Shown in pieces: positions 1-7,280 of a DNA stretch of 64,000 nucleotides. The notes beneath the pieces were generated by a model. The model ran no database searches and was not told the origin of the DNA. It saw only the letters and a program-made list of their open reading frames with translations. The stretch's first letter is position 1. The number at the start of each line of letters is the position of its first letter. A program made the translations under genes and the position numbers. The DNA comes from Nocardioides sp. NBC_00368 (GTDB lineage: Bacteria > Actinomycetota > Actinomycetes > Propionibacteriales > Nocardioidaceae): assembly GCF_036090055.1 (NCBI RefSeq), contig NZ_CP107970.1, positions 3,474,501 to 3,538,500 on the forward strand, in the 5' to 3' direction.

Positions 1-447
1 CTTGGCCCGTTCGTGGACGGTCTTGATCTCGGGGTCGGCGGCCAGCTTCAGGGCCAGCTCCTCGGAGCCGCCCTTGACCAGGATCGCGTTCGAGATCGCG
101 TACGTCTTGTAGCTGGCCTTGGCGGCGTCGAGCTGCGCGACGGCGCCGGCCTGGGAGGCCTTCGCCGTCTTCTCCAGCGCGTCGACGACGTACTGGCCGC
201 GCTCGGTCCAGTCCTTGATGGACGTGGCCGGCCCGAGGTTGGCCTTGTCGGAGAACCGGAGCCAGAAGTCGGTCGAGTCCGACTTCTCGAACTTCGACTC
301 GAGGGTGGACGAGAGCTTGGCCGCGGGGGCCTTGTCGTCGGCTGTAGGGGTGCCGGCGAATGCGGGGGTGGCGGCAAGCATCGCAGCGGTGGCGGCGAGT
401 ATGCCCGTGGCTACTACGGCCGATCGGCCGAGGCGTGAATATCTCAA
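1..447 (-). CDS. S8 (subtilisin-like) serine peptidase, N-terminal part only
   Basis: This is the first 149 codons of a secreted protein that runs off the left edge of the window. The start is a TTG with AAGGAG a few bases upstream. It is followed by a signal peptide (basic RYSRLGR, then an Ala-rich hydrophobic stretch ending near AFA-G). The next ~100 residues contain FWLRFSDKANL, then a helical segment and SNAILVKGGSEEL. From family knowledge this resembles the propeptide of bacillopeptidase-F-like S8 proteases, which acts as folding chaperone and inhibitor before the catalytic domain. The Asp/His/Ser triad would lie beyond the window, so the peptidase call rests on the propeptide alone. 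Confidence 0.6.
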   Translation of the reverse strand, partial: MRYSRLGRSAVVATGILAATAAMLAATPAFAGTPTADDKAPAAKLSSTLESKFEKSDSTDFWLRFSDKANLGPATSIKDWTERGQYVVDALEKTAKASQAGAVAQLDAAKASYKTYAISNAILVKGGSEELALKLAADPEIKTVHERAK

Positions 448-776
448 GGTGGGTCTCCTTGCGGAAACCGTCGGCAAAGCCCGTGACAGATCGTGCGCGT
501 TTTTCCGGGTAATGCGGACGGATCGATTATTGCCACGGGAAACCGTTCTCCTGATTTGTTACAGGCGCAGTCATTCGGAGCGCTGGAGCGCGGCAGATAT
601 CTGACAATGTCGTAAAAGCGTCACGGCTCTAGACAAGTTGGCGAGTCAAATATGACACGGGCGCGTCATTGACACCGGCCCCGGTATCCGCGCAGATCCA
701 ATGCCCCCTCGATGACCGCGGGTCGTTGGGGTGGGTCCGCTTTCCGTTCGCTGTACGTTTTTGTGAAAGGAGGGGC
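448..776. other. Intergenic region between divergent genes
   Basis: This stretch separates the leftward protease gene from the rightward coiled-coil protein and must hold both promoters. A TTGACA at 669-674 is a possible -35 for the rightward gene, but no clear -10 follows. The AT content is higher than in the surroundings. No reading frame here looks coding, and no riboswitch was recognised. Confidence 0.4.
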
Positions 777-2600
777 ATGTCTGCGATCAAGCGCGTGACG
801 AACACGTCCGAGGCCGAGGCGCTGGCGGCGTTGCTCAACGGCGACACCCGCACCAAGCCGACCGTGGTGGTGACCGTCGCGTCCGGACACAGCGATCCCT
901 ACGCCGACGTGGAGCGGATCGCGGCCGAGATCGGCGACCTCGCCGACCTCTACCTGGTCACGACCGGCGGCCACACCTGGGCCTTCTCCAACAAGATGAC
1001 ACCGGGCACGCAGGTCTACGGCGGCGCCGGGCGCGTCTACCCGATCGGCCTGGCGTGGAACGTCGACCTGAAGCAGGCACCCCTGCGCTTCGCCTGGAAC
1101 AAGTCCGAGGGCAAGAAGCTCACCGGGCAACTCATCGACGACGCCCTCGACATGGCCGCAGCCGCCGGCCTCTTCGACAGCGCCCGCACCGCCTCCACCC
1201 GGGAGCGCCGCGCCGGCACCGTGCGCTCGATCATGAGCGAGCGCGCGCTCGTCGACCTCGACGGCGGCGACATGGCATCGATCCCGCCCCAGCTCGCCCA
1301 GGCCGGGGTGCCGATCGAGCACGTCCTCGCCCCAGGCATGCACGTCGACGGCGTCCTGGAGAAGAAGTCACGCTGGCTCGACATCCGGGAGAGCCGCCCC
1401 ACCGCGGAAGAGGCACTGAAGACGTACGCCGCCGGGGACGTCGTCCCCGCGCAGGTCCGCTCCGTCCTCGCCGGCTCCGCGGACCTCCGCCTGCATCCCG
1501 ACGTCACCGTCGAGGTCTTCCGCTCCGACGTGACCGGTGACCCCGACGACGACCTCCAGGCCCTCCTCACTCCCGGCGAGGTCGTGCTCGCGCGGATCGT
1601 GGCCACCGGACCGAAGTGGCGGCTGTCGCTGCGCGAGGTCCGCGAGCACGACACCGCCCGCGAAGCCCTTTCCCTGTACGCCGGGGGCCCGCCCTGGCTC
1701 GACCCGGATGCGCCACCGCCGGCGATCGTCGAGCACGTCGAGACCGTCCCGGAGCGCTTGGCTCCCGAGCCCGCCGAGAGCATGCCGGAGGCCGCTGCCG
1801 AGCCCGCTCCCGCGGCCCCGCCCAGGCCGGCGATCCCGACCCCGGCGATGATGCCGCGCCGCAAGGGCGAACCGGTCCGCGCCCTCCGGCCGCCCCCCGC
1901 GCCCGCGCCCGAGCCGGTGCCGGAGAAGGAGCCTGCCCCGGCGAAGAAGGCGGCGGTGCAGTCGATGTCGCTGCAGGTCACCGCGATCAAGGCCGAGAAG
2001 GCCCACCTCGAGGCCGAGCTGGCCGAGCTCCGCGACCAGGTCTCGGGGCTGCGCAACGAGCGCGTGCAGTTCGCCAAGGACCTCGCCCGCGCGGCGCGCC
2101 AGGTCGAGACCCGCGACGCCGAGCTCGCCCGGATGCGCTCCCAGCTGCGTCGCGCCAAGCAGCGCACCGCACCGACCGACGTCGCCCCGCCGGTCTTCGC
2201 CGACCGCGAGCGCGGCTTCCGTCATCTGGTCGAGGCCGCCTGGGCCCGCCGGATCCCGGTCGGCGAGCAGCCCACCCGGCCGCTGCCCCAGTTCGCGATC
2301 GGCGAGCGGTTCCTCGACAGCGTCGACGCGCTCGAGGGCATCGCCCTCGACAAGATCGCCGACGTGGTCATGGAGGTGCTCACCGGCCTCGCGGAGCAGT
2401 CGACCGGGCGCGAGCTGCACCAGCTGCGTACGTCTGCCGGGGGCAATGCCGCGCCACAGTCACGTCCCGACGGCGCGGTCTGCTACCGGGTCTCGATGCA
2501 GATCCACACCCCCAGCGCCCGCCGGCTGCACTTCTGGAAGTGCCCCGACGGCACCATCGAGCTCTCCCGCGTCGTCGTCCACGACGACATGGAGCCCTAG
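777..2600 (+). CDS. Hypothetical protein with S1-like segment and coiled coil
   Basis: A 607-residue soluble protein. The ATG at 777 is chosen over an upstream in-frame ATG (669) because GAAAGGAGGGGC lies directly before it. The N-terminal ~150 residues form an unrecognised domain containing VVVTVASGHSDPY and GGAGRVYPIGLAW. Around residues 255-285 the run PGEVVLARIVATGPKWRLSL resembles an S1/OB nucleic-acid-binding strand pattern. A Pro/Ala-rich linker follows, then a heptad-rich coiled coil (about residues 400-465) and a compact C-terminal domain (about 475-607). No catalytic motif is evident. It ends 12 bp before the convergent TOPRIM gene. The S1 resemblance suggests RNA or DNA binding; the function is unknown. 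Confidence 0.75.
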   Translation: MSAIKRVTNTSEAEALAALLNGDTRTKPTVVVTVASGHSDPYADVERIAAEIGDLADLYLVTTGGHTWAFSNKMTPGTQVYGGAGRVYPIGLAWNVDLKQAPLRFAWNKSEGKKLTGQLIDDALDMAAAAGLFDSARTASTRERRAGTVRSIMSERALVDLDGGDMASIPPQLAQAGVPIEHVLAPGMHVDGVLEKKSRWLDIRESRPTAEEALKTYAAGDVVPAQVRSVLAGSADLRLHPDVTVEVFRSDVTGDPDDDLQALLTPGEVVLARIVATGPKWRLSLREVREHDTAREALSLYAGGPPWLDPDAPPPAIVEHVETVPERLAPEPAESMPEAAAEPAPAAPPRPAIPTPAMMPRRKGEPVRALRPPPAPAPEPVPEKEPAPAKKAAVQSMSLQVTAIKAEKAHLEAELAELRDQVSGLRNERVQFAKDLARAARQVETRDAELARMRSQLRRAKQRTAPTDVAPPVFADRERGFRHLVEAAWARRIPVGEQPTRPLPQFAIGERFLDSVDALEGIALDKIADVVMEVLTGLAEQSTGRELHQLRTSAGGNAAPQSRPDGAVCYRVSMQIHTPSARRLHFWKCPDGTIELSRVVVHDDMEP

Positions 2601-2612
2601 TTCTGCCCCAGA

Positions 2613-3152
2613 TCAGCCCCAGCACCAGGTCAGCAGCCCGACCAGCGGGTCCGGGATCGCCTCGAGCTCGACGGCCTCGCCGAGGATGGTTCCGTAGCGG
2701 ATCTTGCGTCCCGAGGCGGTGCCGAAGAAGCGGTGCAGCTGGTCGGCGACCTCTTCGCTGCGGTGCTCGGGCTGGTTCTGCAGGGTACGGAACTTGCCGC
2801 CCTCGCCGTTGGCCTCCAGGATCTCGACGATCCGCGCCGCGCCGATCGCCCGGATCATCTCGTCCTCCAAGTCGCGCCGGCACGCGAAGAACCCCTGCCC
2901 GGAGAGGTCCTCGCCGAGCTGGCGACCGAGCGCGTTGGCGACGAAGCGCTCCTCGGCCTCGTCGTAGAGCCCGCCGACCCGGTGTCCCGCCGCCGTCGTC
3001 TCCTTGATGAACCGCCCGGCGTTGCCGGCGCCGTTCATCGAGACGACCTCGATCCCGAGCTCGACCAGCTCCACTCCGTACCTCGGCGCCAGCGCCTCCA
3101 CCAGAGCCTTGTCCGACTCCCCTTCGACGAGCAGCGTGATCGGTCGCGTCAT
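2613..3152 (-). CDS. TOPRIM domain protein (OLD-type, no ATPase domain)
   Basis: A 179-residue protein starting MTRPITLLVEGESDKALVEAL. The hydrophobic strand followed by EGESD is the TOPRIM motif of OLD-family nucleases, and GLYDEAEE near residue 60 may supply the acidic pair. OLD nucleases normally carry an N-terminal ABC-type ATPase; here the TOPRIM module stands alone. An in-frame upstream ATG at 3206 lies inside the palindromic operator, but the ATG at 3152 has a nearby AAGG and is preferred. It is divergent from the HTH/Fic pair and may be controlled by the same operator. Nuclease or nucleotidyl-transfer activity is inferred from the family. Confidence 0.65.
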   Translation of the reverse strand: MTRPITLLVEGESDKALVEALAPRYGVELVELGIEVVSMNGAGNAGRFIKETTAAGHRVGGLYDEAEERFVANALGRQLGEDLSGQGFFACRRDLEDEMIRAIGAARIVEILEANGEGGKFRTLQNQPEHRSEEVADQLHRFFGTASGRKIRYGTILGEAVELEAIPDPLVGLLTWCWG

Positions 3153-3186
3153 GGCGGACACCTTAGAAGAACGTACGTCGGCATGC

Positions 3187-3235
3187 CTGTTCCATATATG
3201 CAACATCCTTTACTAGGGTTGCATATATGGAACAG
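3187..3235. promoter_or_regulatory. Perfect palindromic operator of the HTH/Fic operon
   Basis: Two perfect 18-base inverted arms, CTGTTCCATATATGCAAC (3187-3204) and its complement (3218-3235), flank a 13-base spacer containing TTTACTAGG. The ATG of the HTH gene (3227) lies inside the right arm. A -10-like TACTAG ends about 11 bases before that ATG, so the transcript is probably leaderless or nearly so. Binding here would block transcription directly. The HTH protein encoded next to it is the likely ligand (autoregulation, inferred). Confidence 0.8.
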
Positions 3236-3976
3236 GGCGTCGGGCGGCTCGTCGCGGAGTGCATCGAGCGCTCGGGGCTGAGCGCTCGGCAGGTGGCTGC
3301 GCGCGCCGGCGTGTCCGCTTCGACAGTCCACCGGATCGTCAACGGCGTGGTCAGCCCGTCGGTCGACACGCTCGACACCATCACCACGGCTTGTGGCGCC
3401 GGGCTGACGATGATCGCCGCTCCGCTGGCGACGCCGGCGGCCGCCGCAGCTGCGCGCGCGATTCTGGATCCGCTCTATCCGGCCGACGTCGCTGCCGACA
3501 TCGAGCTCTGGGCCCGCCGGCTCGACGCCTGGGCCGACGGCGACCCGGTCGAGATCGTCGAGGAGGCCGCGCGGACTTCCGGCGTACTGCACCGTCCGGA
3601 TGCCGTCCGGCTCAGCGGGGAGACCACCATCGGCCGGCTCGCCTCCGCCGGCGACGCTTCAGGACAGCGGTGGGCGCTCTCCGGCGCGGCCGGCCTGGAC
3701 CTCCCGTCCTTCGACGAGGCCGTCCCTGCGATCTCGGTGATGTGGTGCGAGGACCCGAGCGCTCTCGTGCCCGTTCTCCTCGGCGGGGCCCTCCGCCCGG
3801 CGTCCGCCCCCGACGGTGCCGCCGTGGTCGTCGCCGCCGCCGAACCCGATCTGTTCCTCGGTACGTTCGAGCGCGACCGCGTCGTCTACGCCGCCCCGAT
3901 CCAGATCGCCATCGACGCCATATCCGTCGGCGGTGACGCCGCGGACCGAGCCCGCGAGGAGATCCGGACGTGGTGA
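3227..3976 (+). CDS. XRE-type HTH protein, probable antitoxin of Fic-like pair
   Basis: A 249-residue protein. Residues about 5-60 form an XRE helix-turn-helix (LSARQVAARAGVSASTVHRI, then SPSVDTLDTI). Residues 90-249 form a second domain with alternating hydrophobic strands, ending IQIAIDAISVGGDAADRAREEI. That ending resembles the C-terminal region of AbiEi-like or winged-helix antitoxin proteins, where a short helix follows the DNA- or toxin-interacting fold. The start codon is embedded in an 18-bp-arm palindrome. Its stop overlaps the start of the Fic-like gene, so the two are translationally coupled. Autorepression and neutralisation of the partner are inferred from this organisation. Confidence 0.75.
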   Translation: MEQGVGRLVAECIERSGLSARQVAARAGVSASTVHRIVNGVVSPSVDTLDTITTACGAGLTMIAAPLATPAAAAAARAILDPLYPADVAADIELWARRLDAWADGDPVEIVEEAARTSGVLHRPDAVRLSGETTIGRLASAGDASGQRWALSGAAGLDLPSFDEAVPAISVMWCEDPSALVPVLLGGALRPASAPDGAAVVVAAAEPDLFLGTFERDRVVYAAPIQIAIDAISVGGDAADRAREEIRTW

Positions 3977-4755
3977 CGAAGCAGCCCCGCTGGGCACCGG
4001 ACCCCGAGACGTACGCCGCCCGCAAGCCGGCCACGGACGACACCTTCCGGGTGGTCGGGGACCGTGAGGCCCAGGTGCGCGACACCGGCGTCTGGTGGAC
4101 CGAGGTCGACCTCTCCCGGATGCTCCCCGGCGACACCGAGCGGGCCTGGCGTCGCTTCCGCGCACACCTCCCCGAGCTGGTCTGGAACGCCGCGCGGCTC
4201 GAGGGCAACAGCTTCACCCTTTCCGAGGTGCGCACCCTCCTCGCCGGCATCACCGTCGGTGACCACCCGGCCGAGGAGGAGCGGCAGGTGCTGGCGCTCG
4301 GCGAGGCGTACGGCATTCTCCGCGATCTGGTCGGCTACGGCAGGTTCCAAATCGACAAATCGACGTCCGACCGCCTCAACCGCATCCTCGCCCGCCATGA
4401 GGCACCTGATGCCGGAAGGTTCCGCGGCGAGGGCACCCTGCGCCGCGGTGGCAGCGAACTGCTCCGAACCCGCTTCGCGGGACTGCGGGAGCGCGTCGCC
4501 GAGACCGCCAACCCTCGTCTCCAGGCGCTCATCTACTTCTGCTCCGCCGCCCGGACCCGCTTCTACACCGCCGGCAACAAGCGCACCGCCCTGCTGATGA
4601 TGACCGGCATCCTGATCTCGAACGGCTTCGACGCCATCACCGTCCCCGGTGTCCGGCGCCTCGAGCTCGACCACGCCCTCGACACTCTTGTCACCACCGA
4701 CGACGCCACCGAGCTGATGTCGTTCCTCGTCGACTGCGCCGTCACCGAGGGCTGA
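3970..4755 (+). CDS. Fic-fold protein with altered active-site motif
   Basis: A 261-residue protein; GTG starts at 3970 and 3973 overlap the upstream gene. The first ~70 residues carry LVWNAARLEGNSFTLSEVRTLL, the pattern seen at the start of Fic/DOC-family proteins. The Fic core follows, with TRFYTAGNKRTALLMM at about residues 195-210. The canonical motif is HPFx(D/E)GNxRxxR. Here GN and R are kept, but the catalytic His aligns with Arg and the metal-binding acid with Ala. Fic proteins transfer AMP or related groups to target proteins. Loss of His argues for a changed chemistry or an inactive, binding-only protein. It pairs with the HTH protein as a toxin-antitoxin-like module. Confidence 0.75.
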   Translation: MVTKQPRWAPDPETYAARKPATDDTFRVVGDREAQVRDTGVWWTEVDLSRMLPGDTERAWRRFRAHLPELVWNAARLEGNSFTLSEVRTLLAGITVGDHPAEEERQVLALGEAYGILRDLVGYGRFQIDKSTSDRLNRILARHEAPDAGRFRGEGTLRRGGSELLRTRFAGLRERVAETANPRLQALIYFCSAARTRFYTAGNKRTALLMMTGILISNGFDAITVPGVRRLELDHALDTLVTTDDATELMSFLVDCAVTEG

Positions 4756-4769
4756 TCAGACGTGCCGAC

Positions 4770-5390
4770 TCAGCGCTTGATCCACCATCGACCCGGATGC
4801 TTGCCGCGCCAACTGGCGAATCGGTCTTGAGCCCGGTCGATGCCGAGATAGAGGATTCCGACAAACACGCCGGCACCTGCGCCGAATCCCGCCCATTGAA
4901 GGACCTCCCCGATCGAGTCCGCCGGATTCACACGCACCCGAACATTCCCGGGCTCACCTCCGACCCGATAGACGGTGAAGGTCTCACCGACGTCCGGAAC
5001 GAAGCATCCTCCGATCTGGACGAAGGTCTCATCCATGCCGTCCGGAGGATTCAGGGAGTGCCAGGTGATTGAACGGTTGGGTCTCGTTCCATCGGTCCGC
5101 GTATGGCAGTAGTCGGTTCCGGGGTGTGCACGCACTGCGACAACCTCGGCCCGTTCCTTCGTGTCACCCTGGACGTCGAGCCACTCCCCGGCAGGGAGGA
5201 GCACGAGCAACCCTCCGACGATGGCCGCGCCCCCTAACGAATAGCGGAGCCAATCGGGCCAGCCCTCCCACGTCCCCGACATCGACTGGAGTCCCCTGGC
5301 TCTACGAACCTCGCGTACAACTCTCCGAGAAGACCCACGCTTCAGGTTCCGTTGCCGTTTCTGTCGACGCCGATGCCGGGCATCACTCAT
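4770..5390 (-). CDS. Hypothetical two-pass membrane protein
   Basis: A 206-residue protein with a very basic N-terminus (repeated Arg/Lys over the first 35 residues) and a transmembrane helix at about 48-66 (YSLGGAAIVGGLLVLLPAG). An extracytoplasmic domain of ~90 residues with two Cys (DYCHTRTDG and GGCFVPDVG) follows, then a second helix at about 168-185. The layout of two helices around a small beta domain with FTVYRVGGEPGNVRV resembles DUF3592-like proteins. A second in-frame Met at 'MSGTWEGW' could be the true start. It is convergent with the Fic-like gene. Function not recognised. Confidence 0.6.
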   Translation of the reverse strand: MSDARHRRRQKRQRNLKRGSSRRVVREVRRARGLQSMSGTWEGWPDWLRYSLGGAAIVGGLLVLLPAGEWLDVQGDTKERAEVVAVRAHPGTDYCHTRTDGTRPNRSITWHSLNPPDGMDETFVQIGGCFVPDVGETFTVYRVGGEPGNVRVRVNPADSIGEVLQWAGFGAGAGVFVGILYLGIDRAQDRFASWRGKHPGRWWIKR

Positions 5391-5432
5391 CGTTCACGTA
5401 CTCCCGGGGATATTGGCCAAGGCCGTCAGACC

Positions 5433-6068
5433 TTAGCCCGACACGAAGCCACCGAGGACGAGATCCGCTCGATCCCTCGTCGCCCGCACCAGAGCGGCAT
5501 TCCGCAGATCGCTCTGCGCGATCTTCGCCTCCGCCTCCGCCCGCGACCTCCCGCCGGCGAGGAACCGCTCGAGCAGCCTGGGCACCAGGATCGCGTCCGG
5601 GACATCGACGAACCAGGCCTCGTCCAACAACCCGCGTACGTCCTTCCACGGCCCTTCGTCCAGCAGCAGGTAGTTGCCCTCGGTGATCACGATCGGCTCG
5701 TCCTCGATCACCACCCCGCCGGGCACGGGCTCGTCAGTGACCCGGCTGAACGTCGGCCACTCCACCCGTTGCCGTCCCGCGCGAACCTGTCGCAACGCCG
5801 CCACAAACCTCTCGGCATCGAAGGTGTCCGGCTCCCCCTTCCGCCCCCTCGCCCCCATCGCGTCCAGCTCCGCGTTGCTCCGGTGGAACCCGTCCATCGG
5901 CGCCACCACCGCGACGGGTCCGTCCTCGTTGAGTACGTCCCGCAGCCGCTCCGCCAACGTCGACTTCCCCGCCCCCGGCGGCCCGACGATCCCGAGCAGG
6001 AATCTGCTGCTGCCCCTCTCCTTTAGCTGCTCCGCCAGCCGAAGGAGCCCGCTCTCACTGACGGCCAA
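5433..6068 (-). CDS. Nucleoside/nucleotide kinase family protein (P-loop)
   Basis: A 211-residue soluble protein. The Walker A motif GPPGAGKST sits at residues ~29-37, PMDGFHR follows at ~57, and VVITEGNYLLLDEGPW at ~130 resembles the substrate and Walker B region of the phosphoribulokinase/uridine-kinase family. The C-terminal ERFLAGGRSRAEAEAKI and DLRNAALVRATRDRADLVL matches the YggC/Frc-like kinases of this group. Such proteins phosphorylate a sugar or nucleoside with ATP; the substrate cannot be told from sequence. It is a stand-alone gene. Confidence 0.85.
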   Translation of the reverse strand: MAVSESGLLRLAEQLKERGSSRFLLGIVGPPGAGKSTLAERLRDVLNEDGPVAVVAPMDGFHRSNAELDAMGARGRKGEPDTFDAERFVAALRQVRAGRQRVEWPTFSRVTDEPVPGGVVIEDEPIVITEGNYLLLDEGPWKDVRGLLDEAWFVDVPDAILVPRLLERFLAGGRSRAEAEAKIAQSDLRNAALVRATRDRADLVLGGFVSG

Positions 6069-6311
6069 CGTAAACCTCCACGACGCATTCGAGCCGATCG
6101 GAAATCGGCCCTTTTACTAGACGATGACACTCCGCGAAACCCGCTCGCTCCCACGGATCCCAGCCACACACAATCACGTCAAGCCCAGGCCAAACGGCAA
6201 CAGGTGGCGATCCCCGCATCCCCGATTCGGTGGATACCTTCCGACGCAGATCGACCACGACTCGATCACGAGCGCCAATGGACACATGAAGTCCCGAAGG
6301 CCACTCTTCCG

Positions 6312-6407
6312 ATGAGCACGGCGCTCCTCATCGGCGCAGGTATCGGCTACCTGCTGGGCATCCTCGTCGGCGTGTGGATCGCGCACGGCCACCGGACCGC
6401 TCACTAG
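6312..6407 (+). CDS. Possible 31-residue membrane peptide
   Basis: A short frame, MSTALLIGAGIGYLLGILVG then VWIAHGHRTAH, consisting almost entirely of one hydrophobic helix with a Gly-x3-Gly pattern and a basic tail. Only a weak CGAAGG precedes the ATG. A longer in-frame start at 6204 adds residues that do not look coding. It may be a real small membrane protein, or chance. Confidence 0.35.
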   Translation: MSTALLIGAGIGYLLGILVGVWIAHGHRTAH

Positions 6408-6440
6408 ATCGCCGCGCCCGCGCTACCGCGTCGTAGTCCC

Positions 6441-6499
6441 CAGGACCCCGCAAGCGCCGCGACGTCCTTCACCGTCGCCCGGCGCTGCCGCCTGGTCAT
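6441..6499 (-). pseudogene. Remnant of a lacI-family regulator 5' end
   Basis: The frame MTRRQRRATVKDVAALAG is the first ~18 residues of a LacI-type helix-turn-helix protein, and the similarity then stops abruptly. The DNA from about 6445 to 6511 closely matches 10571-10630, the 5' end of another decayed lacI gene, in the same orientation. The type VII-like operon lies between the two copies. This looks like a duplication or insertion scar, not a functional gene. Confidence 0.6.
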
Positions 6500-6512
6500 G
6501 GGGTCAGCGTGA

Positions 6513-7280
6513 TCACCGCTGCCCCCACAACCTGCGGCGCCGACGCTGGCCGCCGTCTTGAGCGACCTCGGCGCGCTTGCGGATCTCGGCAGCCAGCCCG
6601 TCGATGCCACCCTCGATACCGTCGAGAATGAGCATCTCGCCGGGAACCAGGCGAGCGCACCACAGTCGCGGCGTCCGCCGCTTGTGGTGGATCGCAGACG
6701 GATCAGCTGGCACCACCCGTACGTCGTCGACGCGGGGCATCGCCGTGTCCACATCGCTCAGCGCGATCTCACTGCGCAGCCCGAACTGTTCGTTCACAAG
6801 CCTCGTCGGCGTCAACCACACGCCACCAGGCCGGAACAGACCGACAGCACGCAGGACAGGGAAACCCAAGAAGTACGCCGCGGGGAAGGCTGCGAGCACT
6901 GGCCAGAGCCAGTTCTCCTCGACCGCGCCGACGACGCCCATCACCAGAAACCAACCACCGAGCAGGACAAGCACGACGTTGCTGACGACACTGCCTCGGT
7001 TTGTCCTACGAGGCAGGAACCGTGCGGGCTCGTTGTCGAGGACACTGTCGCGGGCAGGGTAAGCCGGTTTCCTTGAACGCTTGGCGAGAATCAAGTCGAC
7101 GCAGGAGATCAGAACGATCAGACCGAGCACGATGGGGAGCGACGACCACACGATGGTGAAAGGCTCATCGTGGTAGTTCCTCAGGACCACAGCGCCGATC
7201 CCCAACGACGCCAACCCGGAGAAAACCGCAAGGGCACTGCCAACCGGGCCGGGGGCCTGGGGCGAACTCAGTCGAACCAC
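6513..7280 (-). CDS. Multi-pass membrane protein at the end of the WXG100-like operon
   Basis: A 255-residue protein with four predicted helices (about residues 15-32, 42-62, 97-116, 121-140). A ~110-residue cytoplasmic tail follows, with GGVWLTPTRLVNEQFGLRSEIALSDVDTA, a pattern like a PH-type domain. Architecture and tail resemble the protein encoded at 9175-9936, so the two are probably paralogues. Its start overlaps the end of the upstream effector-like gene, indicating coupling. In polymorphic toxin loci a membrane protein directly downstream of a secreted effector is often its immunity partner; that role is inferred here. Confidence 0.7.
   Translation of the reverse strand: MVRLSSPQAPGPVGSALAVFSGLASLGIGAVVLRNYHDEPFTIVWSSLPIVLGLIVLISCVDLILAKRSRKPAYPARDSVLDNEPARFLPRRTNRGSVVSNVVLVLLGGWFLVMGVVGAVEENWLWPVLAAFPAAYFLGFPVLRAVGLFRPGGVWLTPTRLVNEQFGLRSEIALSDVDTAMPRVDDVRVVPADPSAIHHKRRTPRLWCARLVPGEMLILDGIEGGIDGLAAEIRKRAEVAQDGGQRRRRRLWGQR

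Noticed and set aside
3163..3387. Short minus-strand frame starting in the operator's other arm
   Set aside because: It is antisense to the HTH gene. The symmetric ATG in the left arm would give only a 10-residue peptide, so it is most likely a by-product of the palindrome.
6055..6285. A 76-codon minus-strand frame upstream of the kinase gene
   Set aside because: It overlaps the kinase start out of frame and shows no motif, ribosome binding site or plausible composition.
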